From assembly GCF_014842915.1 (NCBI RefSeq), contig NZ_JACYXI010000006.1:186001-250000 (forward strand): a stretch of 64,000 nucleotides of DNA, written 5' to 3'. Below are positions 1 to 7,363 of this stretch, piece after piece. This stretch comes from Roseibium litorale (GTDB lineage: Bacteria; Pseudomonadota; Alphaproteobacteria; Rhizobiales; Stappiaceae). The notes under the pieces were generated by a model that was not told the DNA's origin, searched no databases, and saw nothing but the letters and a program-made list of their open reading frames with translations. Numbering within the stretch: the stretch's first letter is position 1; each line of letters begins with the position of its first letter. The position numbers and the translations under genes are program-made.

Positions 1-1
1 G

Positions 2-373
2 CTGGGCAGCCTGAGCTTCTGGACGCAGCCGAACTCCTGGCACCACTTCATGAGCGACCACATCGTCTGCTTCTCCGTCTTGCCGGTCGCGCCTGGCCGG
101 ACCATGCTGCGGACCATCTGGCTGGTGAACAAGGACGCCGTCGAAGGCGTGGACTATCAGCTTGAAAACCTGACCCAGGTCTGGACCTTGACCAACCAGC
201 AGGATGCGGAACTCGTCCGTCTGGCGCAGATGGGCTGCGAACAGCCCGGCTATCAGTCCGGCCCCTATTCCCAATTCACCGAACCTCATGTGGAAGCATT
301 CTGTGACTGGTACATCTCGCGCCTGCGCGACCATCTCACGAGCGGCACAGTAAACATGGCGGCGGCAGAATGA
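2..373 (+). CDS. gbcA: Glycine betaine demethylase, Rieske oxygenase subunit (3' part only)
   Basis: The gene runs in from the left edge; only about the last 123 residues are present. The visible part matches the C-terminal catalytic domain of Rieske-type ring-hydroxylating oxygenases of the choline/carnitine/glycine betaine group, including a stretch reading MLRTIWLVNKDAVEG and a closing helix before the stop. The Rieske centre and the iron ligands lie outside the window. In the family this subunit uses electrons from a partner reductase to demethylate glycine betaine to dimethylglycine and formaldehyde. The partner reductase follows with a 4-base overlap, which is the usual gbcA-gbcB arrangement. 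Carnitine or stachydrine as substrate cannot be excluded from this fragment. Confidence 0.8.
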   Translation: MGSLSFWTQPNSWHHFMSDHIVCFSVLPVAPGRTMLRTIWLVNKDAVEGVDYQLENLTQVWTLTNQQDAELVRLAQMGCEQPGYQSGPYSQFTEPHVEAFCDWYISRLRDHLTSGTVNMAAAE

Positions 374-1503
374 ACATCACCCCGAAAACGGACAGGGCGC
401 GCCAGCCCGGCACGCGGGACGCCTCCAAATTCACCGAGGCAACCCGTGTTCCCCTGTGGGACCCGGAAGTGGACGATATTCTTGTCTGCCGGCAGGTGCG
501 TCAGGAAACCCACGATGTGAAGACCTTCGTCTTCTCGGCACGCGAGCCCCGGGCCTTCCGTTTCTATCCGGGCCAGTTCATGACCTTTGAACTGCCGGTC
601 GAAGGCATGGTGTCACGCTGCTACACCATTTCGGGATCCGCCGCCCGGCCCTACCGCATCGAAATCACGGTGAAACGTGTCCCCGGCGGCCCGGCTTCGA
701 ACTGGCTGCACGATTACATGATCCCCGGAAAAGAGGTGACGGTGAGCGGCCCGGCGGGCGAGTTCACCACCGACGCGACCGCGGACAAGAAACTGCTGTT
801 CATTTCCGCAGGCAGCGGCATTACGCCCCTGATGTCCATGACCCGGACCGCTTGCGACTTGTCCGAGCCCACGGACCTGCATTTCATCCATGCGGCCCGC
901 ACCCCGGCAGATCTGATTTTTCATGATGAGCTGTCTCTGCTGATCAGCCAGAACCCGACATTGAAAGTGGCTCTCACGTGCCAGGCGTCCTCTCCCAGCC
1001 ATGCCTGGAGCGGCTTCACGGGCCGCTTGTCCCTGCCGATGCTGCACCTGATGAGCCCGGATTTCATGGACAGGCAGATTTTCTGCTGTGGTCCCGGCCC
1101 CTTCATGGACAGCGTCAGGGCCATGCTTGCCGAAGCAAACTTCGACATGAGCAACTATTACGAGGAAAGCTTCGACTTCGGCGCCGAGACGGCGGGCTCC
1201 TTTGACGAGCCGGCTGACGCCGCTCCGGAAATCAGCGATCAAACTTTCCGGGTCAGTTTCCCCAAAACCGGACATGTCGTGGAATGCAGCCCCGGCATGA
1301 CCATCCTTTCCGCGGCCCGTGCCGCCGGATTGCTGCCAATCTCCTCCTGCCAGCGCGGAATTTGCGGAACCTGCAAATCCAGACTCATCTCTGGCGAGGT
1401 TGATATGCAGCATGGTGGCGGCATCCGCCAGCGGGAGATCGATCAGGGCAAAATCCTGATCTGCTGTTCCACTCCGACCTCGGATATCGAGGTGGAGATC
1501 TAA
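370..1503 (+). CDS. gbcB: Glycine betaine demethylase reductase (FAD / NADH / 2Fe-2S)
   Basis: This 377-residue protein would pass electrons from NAD(P)H to the oxygenase encoded upstream. In order it has a ferredoxin-reductase FAD domain (about residues 35-135, with RCYTISGSA as the flavin motif), an NAD-binding domain (about 135-260, ISAGSGITPLMSM and CCGPGPFM) and a C-terminal plant-type 2Fe-2S ferredoxin domain. The cluster ligands appear as C327, C332 and C335 (spacing C-x4-C-x2-C), with the fourth at C365 or C366. It starts on the ATGA overlap with the preceding gene, so the two are translationally coupled. The same architecture is found in hybrid-cluster-protein reductases and vanillate-type reductases; the coupling to the oxygenase decides the call. 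Confidence 0.85.
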   Translation: MNITPKTDRARQPGTRDASKFTEATRVPLWDPEVDDILVCRQVRQETHDVKTFVFSAREPRAFRFYPGQFMTFELPVEGMVSRCYTISGSAARPYRIEITVKRVPGGPASNWLHDYMIPGKEVTVSGPAGEFTTDATADKKLLFISAGSGITPLMSMTRTACDLSEPTDLHFIHAARTPADLIFHDELSLLISQNPTLKVALTCQASSPSHAWSGFTGRLSLPMLHLMSPDFMDRQIFCCGPGPFMDSVRAMLAEANFDMSNYYEESFDFGAETAGSFDEPADAAPEISDQTFRVSFPKTGHVVECSPGMTILSAARAAGLLPISSCQRGICGTCKSRLISGEVDMQHGGGIRQREIDQGKILICCSTPTSDIEVEI

Positions 1504-1588
1504 CGGGCCTGACCCGGTACCGCTTTATTGCTGTCTGCGGGCAGGAAGACGTTGCGGCGTGAAGCTGTGACGAACCTTTCCGGCCCGT

Positions 1589-2050
1589 TCACACGTCCAC
1601 GAGACGAAGGTGTTTCTTTTTCTCGAGAACCTTCAGAACCTGAACCAGATCCTGCCCCCGCTTCAGGATCATGCCCCCAGCGGCGACGACTGAATAGGCG
1701 CCCTGCTTGCGGGCAAGCTTCGGATCTTTTTCGATCCGGTAAAGCGGCATCTCCGACGTGCGGCGGAAAACGGAAAAGACGGCCCGGTCCTTCAGCAGGT
1801 CGATCGCATAGTCCCGCCATTCACCTTCCGCAACCATTCGCCCGTAAAGCCGGAGAATGACATCCAGCTCCCGCCGGTTGAACGAGACAATTGCCTTCAC
1901 GGGCTGGCTGTTTGCCTGAGGTCCAGCCGGGGACACAGGTGCGGCAGTGTTTAAGCTGGACGGCCTGGCGGAAGGGGCAGCACCGGCAGGCGCGCCGCAG
2001 ACCTCGATCAAAGATGCCCCGTCGCCCGCTCCATCTTCTGTCTCGCTCAT
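1589..2050 (-). CDS. DUF2794 family protein
   Basis: This is a protein of about 153 residues if translation starts at the ATG giving MSETEDG; a longer reading to 2158 adds an unlikely basic extension. The first 60 residues are Ala/Pro/Ser-rich and probably disordered. The remainder (from about KAIVSFNRRELDVILRLYG to the end) is the compact DUF2794 domain found across Alphaproteobacteria. Its function is not known to me. No catalytic motif, signal peptide or membrane segment is visible. It is a single-gene unit; the upstream region to 2302 holds its promoter and, on the other strand, a candidate small RNA. Confidence 0.8.
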   Translation of the reverse strand: MSETEDGAGDGASLIEVCGAPAGAAPSARPSSLNTAAPVSPAGPQANSQPVKAIVSFNRRELDVILRLYGRMVAEGEWRDYAIDLLKDRAVFSVFRRTSEMPLYRIEKDPKLARKQGAYSVVAAGGMILKRGQDLVQVLKVLEKKKHLRLVDV

Positions 2051-2266
2051 TCGGCCTCCCATCAAAGCACTTGCTGAGACATTCCGTGACCAGGGCCGGA
2101 CCCTTGCAGTCATCAGATTGTCATGATGCGCAAGACTGGCCTTATTTGGCAAGTCCAACCAGGAATTTCATGCCGTTCCAAGCAGCCGCTCCCGGATCGC
2201 TGGACAAGCCGCGACAAATTCTTACAAATCCAAGCGAGAAATCACGTTTTTGCCTCATTCCAGCCC

Positions 2267-2296
2267 TTGGCCAGCCATTTTGGGCCACCATATTAA
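2267..2296 (+). promoter_or_regulatory. Predicted sigma70-type promoter of the candidate sRNA
   Basis: TTGGCC (2267-2272) and TATTAA (2291-2296) are separated by 18 bases and each match the -35 and -10 consensus at four or more positions. The expected start of transcription, about 7 bases past the -10, falls at about 2303, one base before the closing helix of the predicted RNA. The match of position is the main support; each hexamer alone would be weak. Confidence 0.45.
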
Positions 2297-2302
2297 TGGC
2301 AT

Positions 2303-2435
2303 ACCCTGATGGGTCTTGAGATGACGGCTTTGGAACGCATTAGCCCCCCAGCCCCCCAAGGCAGGTCGTCCTGGACTTAGTCGCGTAACGTTCATCAGGG
2401 CAAATGAAGGGCCGGCCAAGCGCCGGCCCTTTTCC
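2303..2435 (+). ncRNA. Candidate structured small RNA with intrinsic terminator
   Basis: No open reading frame on the plus strand explains this segment. CCCTGATG (2304-2311) can pair perfectly with CATCAGGG (2393-2400) to close a domain of about 97 bases. Inside it GACG can pair with CGTC and GGCT with AGCC, leaving C-rich single-stranded stretches (two runs of six C near 2344-2357). Seven bases after the closing helix comes a strong intrinsic terminator, and a sigma70-like promoter sits just upstream. It does not carry the GGAAG apical loop of 4.5S RNA or the features of tmRNA. It may belong to one of the alphaproteobacterial trans-acting sRNA families, but I cannot assign one. Confidence 0.5.
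2407..2435 (+). terminator. Rho-independent terminator
   Basis: AAGGGCCGGC and GCCGGCCCTT form a perfect 10-bp stem with a 5-base loop, followed by TTTCC. The U-tract is on the plus strand. No plus-strand protein gene ends nearby, so it most likely ends the candidate sRNA. Confidence 0.75.
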
Positions 2436-2507
2436 TATTCTCCCATCCCTTCCCCTATCTCATCAATCCATCTGTTGCGGCTTTTACGCTTCATGTATTC
2501 TGGTCAC

Positions 2508-3026
2508 ATGAGCACGGAACTGATCGGCCTGCGCCCCGCGAGAACCAGTGATTGCGAGCCCCTGGCCGCCATTCGCGACGACGCGTGGCGGGTTGCCTAC
2601 CGCGGCCTGATCGATGGCATCGAGCTTGAAAAGCTCATTGCCCGCCGGTCTCCCGGCTGGTGGCAAGGTGCAATCATGCGCGGCGTGAACATCCTGGTTC
2701 TGGAAATCGCCGGGGAACTTGCCGGTTATGCCAGCTATGGCACCTGCCGGATTCCGGGCCACCGGGGAGCGGGAGAGATCTACGAGCTTTACTTGCGACC
2801 CTCCCATCAGGGGCTCGGATTCGGCCGCATGGTTTTCTGCGCGGCGGGAACGGAGCTGGAAGCCAAGAAGCTTGAAGGCCTCGCAGTCCAGGTTCTCGCG
2901 GCCAATGAACCTGCCTGCCGCTTTTATAAGGCCATTGGCGGGCGCCTCACCGGAAAGTCCGCCATGCGGACGGGTGCGGGCAAGCTCGATCTCTCGATCT
3001 ATTTCTGGCCACCCCGCACCAACTGA
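2508..3026 (+). CDS. GNAT family N-acetyltransferase
   Basis: This 172-residue protein starts at the ATG giving MSTELIGLRPA; an in-frame TTG at 2475 is upstream but has no ribosome binding site. It has the GNAT fold: an N-terminal strand with LRPAR, then IYELYLRPSHQGLGFGRMVF, which contains the acetyl-CoA pyrophosphate-binding Q/R-x-x-G-x-G/A signature, then VLAANEPACRFYKAIGGR, the usual motif B. It is expected to acetylate an amine on a small molecule or protein; the substrate cannot be read from sequence. It stands alone between the sRNA terminator and a convergent gene. Confidence 0.8.
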   Translation: MSTELIGLRPARTSDCEPLAAIRDDAWRVAYRGLIDGIELEKLIARRSPGWWQGAIMRGVNILVLEIAGELAGYASYGTCRIPGHRGAGEIYELYLRPSHQGLGFGRMVFCAAGTELEAKKLEGLAVQVLAANEPACRFYKAIGGRLTGKSAMRTGAGKLDLSIYFWPPRTN

Positions 3027-3044
3027 GGCCTGGAACCGGTCAGT

Positions 3045-3608
3045 TCAGTTCAGGTCTCCCGGACGCCCGACAATCTGCGGTGGCCGCGAACAGTCAAACC
3101 CTCCAGCCATCTCGTCAGCAGCCTCGCGTGCCATTTCATTGGCCTTTCTATTGGCCCGCGCATTGATCCAAGCGATCTGGCAGGTTGCCCCGGGCACAAG
3201 CTGCGTCACGATCAGAACGCTCCCGGGCTGGCGTCCATCCTGTCCCAAGGGGAACCACCGCTGAATGACCGCGAAAGGAACACCGCCACGCAGCCGCCAT
3301 TCGATGACCTCGTTAATCGTGTTGAACCCCGGCAAAGTCTGCGAGGCCGCGGGCTCCTCCTCTGCATTGCTGCCAAAGGAGACCACCATTCTGAGATCCC
3401 CTTCCGCCACATAGACCGGAATTCCGCTGTATCCGGGACAGAGCAGGGAGGCACCCGCGGCCCCTTGGTCATCCGGCGGTGAAATCTCCTGGCACCCGCT
3501 GTAGCGCAACTCCGTGTAGGCGCTGGTGACACCCGCGGCCGCGGCATGGGCCATCCCGGTCAGGAGCCCCAGAAAAAGGGCCGCGCAGGTCAAACAGATT
3601 TCCTTCAA
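3045..3608 (-). CDS. Secreted protein of unknown function
   Basis: The TTG at 3608 ([10 protein letters not shown]) has a good GGAGG 9 bases upstream and gives a clean signal peptide of about 20 residues ending in AHA-AAAG; the longer reading from a GTG at 3653 places basic residues before it. The mature protein of about 165 residues has four cysteines (one near the start, one in the CPGY stretch, ATCQ and FDCS), which suggests disulfides in the periplasm. I do not recognise a family. It stands alone, convergent with the acetyltransferase and divergent from ppa. Confidence 0.7.
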   Translation of the reverse strand: MKEICLTCAALFLGLLTGMAHAAAAGVTSAYTELRYSGCQEISPPDDQGAAGASLLCPGYSGIPVYVAEGDLRMVVSFGSNAEEEPAASQTLPGFNTINEVIEWRLRGGVPFAVIQRWFPLGQDGRQPGSVLIVTQLVPGATCQIAWINARANRKANEMAREAADEMAGGFDCSRPPQIVGRPGDLN

Positions 3609-3757
3609 TGCAGCTTTCCTCCTGCCTATGCCCCTTCCGGACAAGGTCTTCACGGCCCGTCCTTGACCGCAATTGCCCCGCAGCGCAGCAAATAGGGCTT
3701 GCGCTTGCTTTCACAGACTGCAATAGACCCAGCAGCACCCAACAGGAGTCAAGCAGC

Positions 3758-4294
3758 ATGCGTATTGATGCCGTGCCGATCGGCAAGAACCCGCCCGAAG
3801 ACATCAACGTCATCATCGAAGTTCCGGTGGGCGGCGAGCCAATCAAGTACGAAATGGACAAGGACGCCGGTGCGATGTACGTCGACCGCTTCCTCTACAC
3901 ACCGATGCGTTATCCGGGGAACTACGGCTTTGTTCCGCATACCCTGTGCGGTGACGGCGATCCCATCGACGTGGTTGTTGTCAACCAGCGCCCGATCATG
4001 CCGGGCGCGATCATGAGCTGCCGCCCGATTGGCGTTCTGATCATGGAAGATGAATCCGGCCAGGACGAGAAGATCATCGCGGTTCCGAGCTCCAAGCTGA
4101 CCCGCCGCTATGAGGACGTCAAGGACATCACCGATCTGCCGGAAATCACCGTGGCACAGGTCAAGCACTTCTTCGAACACTACAAGGACCTTGAGTCCGG
4201 TAAGTGGGTGAAGGTGACCGGCATGGAAGACGTGAACAGCGCCAAGAAGCTGATCGTCGAAGCCATCGAGCGCTACAACGCCGAAGCAAAGTAA
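3758..4294 (+). CDS. ppa: Inorganic pyrophosphatase (soluble, family I)
   Basis: The protein hydrolyses pyrophosphate to phosphate and so drives biosynthetic reactions in the cytoplasm. Its 178 residues match the usual length of the bacterial family I enzyme. The start MRIDAVPIG has AGGAG 11 bases upstream. Visible family motifs are the conserved YEMDKDAG lysine region, [10 protein letters not shown], and the metal-binding signature DGDPIDVVV with its three aspartates, followed by the late E-HYKDLE-GKWVKV stretch. It is monocistronic, with a strong hairpin at 4327-4361 downstream. Confidence 0.97.
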   Translation: MRIDAVPIGKNPPEDINVIIEVPVGGEPIKYEMDKDAGAMYVDRFLYTPMRYPGNYGFVPHTLCGDGDPIDVVVVNQRPIMPGAIMSCRPIGVLIMEDESGQDEKIIAVPSSKLTRRYEDVKDITDLPEITVAQVKHFFEHYKDLESGKWVKVTGMEDVNSAKKLIVEAIERYNAEAK

Positions 4295-4326
4295 GCAGCC
4301 TCAGGGCTGAAAAGACGGATTATCCG

Positions 4327-4361
4327 GAGGCCGCAGCGGATCAATCGCCCGCTGCGGCCTC
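4327..4361. terminator. Bidirectional hairpin between ppa and the metallopeptidase
   Basis: GAGGCCGCAGCGG and CCGCTGCGGCCTC form a perfect 13-bp stem around a 9-base loop. It lies between two convergent genes and overlaps the 3' end of the metallopeptidase gene. The U-tract is short, so strength as a terminator is uncertain. Confidence 0.6.
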
Positions 4362-4775
4362 TATTGCATCCATATCCTCGTCGGACAGGCCAAAGTGATG
4401 GCCGATCTCGTGGATGAGGACGTGCGCAATGACATTTCCAAGGCTTTCGGTGCCCGAGGCCCAGTAATCCAGGATCGGCCGGCGGAACAGCCAGATCCGG
4501 TTCGGCATCTGACCGGTCAGCAATTCCGCAGCCCCCTGGCTGAGACCGCTTCCCTCGAACAGGCCCATCAGCTCGAACGGGTCCTCAATGCCCATGGCAT
4601 CCAGAATGGCATCGTCGGCAAACTCGCAGAGGGTGATCTGCAGATGGCCGCACTGATCAACGATTTCATGCGGCAATTGCGCGAGGGTCTGGCTGGCGAT
4701 CGCCTCGAACACCTCCAGATCCGGCGCGAAACGGTCTGCCCATTCGACGACCCTGGGCGGATGTCGTGATGCCAT
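4341..4775 (-). CDS. Metallopeptidase-like protein (zincin fold, HExxH)
   Basis: This 144-residue cytoplasmic protein belongs to the short bacterial metallopeptidase family with one HEIGHHFGLSD motif near the C-terminus (about residues 124-134). The two His and the Glu are the expected zinc ligands and base, and the following Asp may be a third ligand. The N-terminal half is acidic. Proteolytic activity has not been shown for most members, so the substrate is unknown. It is the last gene of a minus-strand run yqaA, dsbB, a small membrane protein and this gene. Confidence 0.85.
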   Translation of the reverse strand: MASRHPPRVVEWADRFAPDLEVFEAIASQTLAQLPHEIVDQCGHLQITLCEFADDAILDAMGIEDPFELMGLFEGSGLSQGAAELLTGQMPNRIWLFRRPILDYWASGTESLGNVIAHVLIHEIGHHFGLSDEDMDAIEAAAGD

Positions 4776-4823
4776 AAGGCTCTGTCTCCCGGGAACAGCC
4801 CGTCCTGATACGAACGGCTTTCC

Positions 4824-5123
4824 TTATAAATAGGTCACGAAGAGGTAAATGATCAGCCCAATGGCAAAGAGTGCCCCGGCGATCCGGCCAATGCGCGTGC
4901 CCAGAACCTCGACCGGATCATTCTGATCCTTGTCCGCTGCACCGAAATGCCCCTTGGCCCTCTGTGCCATGCGCACGAAAGTGGACCCTGTGATGGTCTC
5001 GCTCTCGTCCTCGACACGCTTCAGGGCGCGCAGAGCCTCCAGGCGTGTCTTCTCGTGAGGATCTGTCCGGCGGTCCATTTGCGGATCCGGACCACTGCCC
5101 TGCTGGTCCGGACTGCCGCTCAT
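4824..5123 (-). CDS. Small single-pass membrane protein, unknown function
   Basis: The protein has 99 residues. The first 75 are hydrophilic and charged, and one hydrophobic segment (IGRIAGALFAIGLIIYLFVTYL) ends the protein, so it is probably tail-anchored in the inner membrane. It begins on a 4-base ATGA overlap with the dsbB stop, showing translational coupling. I do not recognise a family; the context suggests an envelope role. Confidence 0.7.
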   Translation of the reverse strand: MSGSPDQQGSGPDPQMDRRTDPHEKTRLEALRALKRVEDESETITGSTFVRMAQRAKGHFGAADKDQNDPVEVLGTRIGRIAGALFAIGLIIYLFVTYL

Positions 5124-5629
5124 GCCTTCCGCTCACGGTTGGCCAGAACGGCTCCAATAAGAGCCAGAACGGCCACACCGGCAGAGGCCACGGCGTTCCA
5201 GCCGGCAAAAGAAAGCCCGAACAGACGCCAGCTTGCTTCCGTGCAGCTGACAACACGGATCGTCTGCAGCGCCTGAAGCATGTTGGCAGCATTGGCGGGG
5301 CCAGCACTGCCGCCGCCACAGTCGGAAGGTCCTGCCCAGAACTGCCACTCTGCCCCCGCCTGGTAGACACCCAGCCCCGAGCCATAAGCAAAGGCGGCAG
5401 CGACAATCAGCAAGAGAACGATGGCAATCCCCTTGCGGCCAGCGAACAGCGCAATCAGGGACAAGAAGGCCAGTGGCAGGCCGGCATAATAGGGAACCCG
5501 CTGCTCAAGGCACAGCTTACAAGGTACATAGCCGCCAATCAGCTGAAAGCCCCAGGCTGTCGAGATGGCGGCAAGACCACCGGCGAGAAGCAGTCCGTTG
5601 ACTGCCTTAGCTTTAACCGCAATTCCCAT
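5120..5629 (-). CDS. dsbB: Disulfide bond formation protein B
   Basis: DsbB is the inner-membrane quinone-linked oxidase that recharges periplasmic DsbA. The 169 residues form four membrane segments. The first periplasmic loop has the redox pair CKLC followed by LEQR (about residues 37-44), and the second loop has the other pair as SDCGGG and VVSC with TEASW. This matches the family pattern. It lies 34 bases after yqaA and is coupled to a small membrane protein downstream. Confidence 0.9.
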   Translation of the reverse strand: MGIAVKAKAVNGLLLAGGLAAISTAWGFQLIGGYVPCKLCLEQRVPYYAGLPLAFLSLIALFAGRKGIAIVLLLIVAAAFAYGSGLGVYQAGAEWQFWAGPSDCGGGSAGPANAANMLQALQTIRVVSCTEASWRLFGLSFAGWNAVASAGVAVLALIGAVLANRERKA

Positions 5630-5663
5630 TGCAAAAACCTTCCAGATCCGGCCTTGAGGGCCG

Positions 5664-6242
5664 CTACAGCAGCTTTATAAGCGCGAAACCGCCAACAAGC
5701 AGCACGACGAAGAGTGTAAACATCAATCCGAGGCGCTTTTCGATAAAGTCCTTTATCGGAGCGCCAAAGAAATACAGCAGCCCGGCAACGACAAAGAACC
5801 GGATGCCGCGGGATACCAAACTCGCCAGCATGAACACCGGCAGGCTGAGCCCTGCCGCTCCGCTGGCGATCGTGATCACCTTGTAGGGGAAAGGTGTCAA
5901 ACCCGCGATGAACACAAACCACCAGCCCCACTCATTGAAGATCTGGCTGAACCTTTCAAACTTGTCGAGATAGCCATAGAAGCTGAGGATCGGCGCAGCG
6001 ATTTCCTGAAACAGCAGGTGGCCGATCATGTAGCCGGCGAAGCCACCGGCAACCGACGTCAGCGTGCAGAGCACCGCCAGCGCCCAGGCACGCTTGGGCC
6101 TCGCCACGACCATGGGAATCAGCAGAAGATCCGGCGGAATCGGAAAGACGGAGCTTTCGACGAAGGATACCGTTCCAAGTGCGGCAGTCGCACGGGGTCC
6201 GGATGCAAAGGACAGGGTCCAGTCGTAGAGGCGGCGCAACAT
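5664..6242 (-). CDS. YqaA family membrane protein (VTT/DedA-like domain)
   Basis: This 192-residue integral membrane protein has about five hydrophobic segments and the small VTT (SNARE-associated/DedA-like) core. FVESSVFPIPPDLLLIPM near residue 30 is the re-entrant loop motif with its conserved Glu, and a second similar loop is GLTPFPYKVITIASGA. DedA-superfamily proteins are linked to lipid flipping and membrane homeostasis; YqaA's own substrate is unknown. It is the first gene of the dsbB operon. Confidence 0.85.
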   Translation of the reverse strand: MLRRLYDWTLSFASGPRATAALGTVSFVESSVFPIPPDLLLIPMVVARPKRAWALAVLCTLTSVAGGFAGYMIGHLLFQEIAAPILSFYGYLDKFERFSQIFNEWGWWFVFIAGLTPFPYKVITIASGAAGLSLPVFMLASLVSRGIRFFVVAGLLYFFGAPIKDFIEKRLGLMFTLFVVLLVGGFALIKLL

Positions 6243-6418
6243 GGGCTCTCAATAGCGGTTTCCCGCGGCAAAGTCACCCGTGGAGAAGCCATGGCAACGC
6301 CGATTTTACGGCCGGTTATCCACCTCTTGAAATCAATCTCCGGGACAGTTTCCGAAACCCTCCTGATAAGGATTGACGCGTCCTCGCGCGTGGCTATTAT
6401 CGCGCGACCTTGAGTGCT

Positions 6419-6503
6419 GCCCCTGTGGCGGAATTGGTAGACGCGACGGATTCAAAATCCGTTTTCTTCGGGAGTGCCCGTTCGAGTCGGGCCAGGGGCA
6501 CCA
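6419..6503 (+). tRNA. tRNA-Leu (anticodon CAA)
   Basis: The acceptor stem GCCCCTG pairs perfectly with CAGGGGC, followed by A and an encoded CCA. The anticodon stem ACGGA/TCCGT encloses the loop TTCAAAA, so the anticodon is CAA, reading UUG. The long variable arm (near TTCTTCGGGAGTGCCC) and GTTCGAGTC T-arm fit a type II leucine tRNA. Confidence 0.97.
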
Positions 6504-6715
6504 AGGATCTTCCCTCAAAATCCGGTTCCAAGACCCGCGGAAATGCGTGGCGGAGCTCTATGGCATGCCGGCGTCTTCACCAAGCCCTAACCTTGAGTTC
6601 AAAAACCAGCCCCAGATCAGCAAAACACGTGAGTCACCTAGCGGGCAGTAAGAGTTCCTGCAGCTATTGCCGGTAGAAAATCCCGATCGGATTTCAGGAT
6701 TTTGCGGGATTGACC

Positions 6716-7276
6716 ATGAACACCCAAAAGGCATTTGACACATCCATCAAGGACGCATCTGGCGTAGAGCTGCAAACCCAGGACATTGCAAGCTGGCAGC
6801 GAGATGCCCGCGAGGAAGCCAAACAGCAGACACTGTTCAACGGCCTGTTCACCCTGGCAGCGCTTGATCCGTCCAATCTGAAGCCTGCCCCCATCCGGCC
6901 CCATTGGATTCTGGAAGGCTCTCCCGAGGCCAAATGCATCAACCTGTCGAACGGCACCCGGGGCTGGACATCAACCGACCATTGGTCCTGCACAGCAGGC
7001 AAGTTCAGCTGGCACTATGGCTGGGATGAGACCGTCCTGTTTCTGGAAGGAGAGGTGCGGATCACGGATGACGCTGGGGTCGTCTACCACGGCAAACCCG
7101 GCGTGAGCCTGTTCTTCCCCGCAGGAACGTCTGCCACATGGGAAGTGCCGAATTACATCCGCAAGATTGCCTTCAACCAGCGTCCGGTTCCGGTCTATCT
7201 GGATTTCCCTGCCCGCGTGATCCGCAAGCTGCAGCGCATGGCCGGCCTCGAAGGCCGCCGCCAGAACGGTCTCTGA
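6716..7276 (+). CDS. Cupin domain protein (DUF861-like)
   Basis: This protein has 186 residues from the ATG giving MNTQKAF. The C-terminal half (about 90-160) is a small-barrel cupin of the DUF861/EutQ-like type: KFSWHYGWDETVLFLEGEVRITD, then GKPGVSLFFPAGTSATW. Only one His is visible in the first motif, so metal binding may be weak. The N-terminal part, with LAALDPSNLKPAPIRPHWILEG, is conserved in a family whose function I do not know. It is a single gene with a GC-rich hairpin after it. Confidence 0.75.
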   Translation: MNTQKAFDTSIKDASGVELQTQDIASWQRDAREEAKQQTLFNGLFTLAALDPSNLKPAPIRPHWILEGSPEAKCINLSNGTRGWTSTDHWSCTAGKFSWHYGWDETVLFLEGEVRITDDAGVVYHGKPGVSLFFPAGTSATWEVPNYIRKIAFNQRPVPVYLDFPARVIRKLQRMAGLEGRRQNGL

Positions 7277-7288
7277 CCACCGTTTTCC

Positions 7289-7312
7289 AGCCCCGGCTCC
7301 AAGGCCGGGGCT
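7289..7312 (+). terminator. GC-rich hairpin after the cupin gene
   Basis: AGCCCCGGC and GCCGGGGCT pair perfectly over 9 bp around a 6-base loop, 12 bases after the stop codon. There is no U-tract, so it could be an RNA-stabilising hairpin instead of a terminator. Confidence 0.4.
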
Positions 7313-7363
7313 GCGGCATCCTGATGCTGGACAGGGACCGGAGTAAAGGGTTACCTTGGTCTC

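Noticed and set aside
2303..2435. 4.5S (SRP) RNA
   Set aside because: The size is close but the conserved GGAAG apical loop with its GCAGCC partner is absent.
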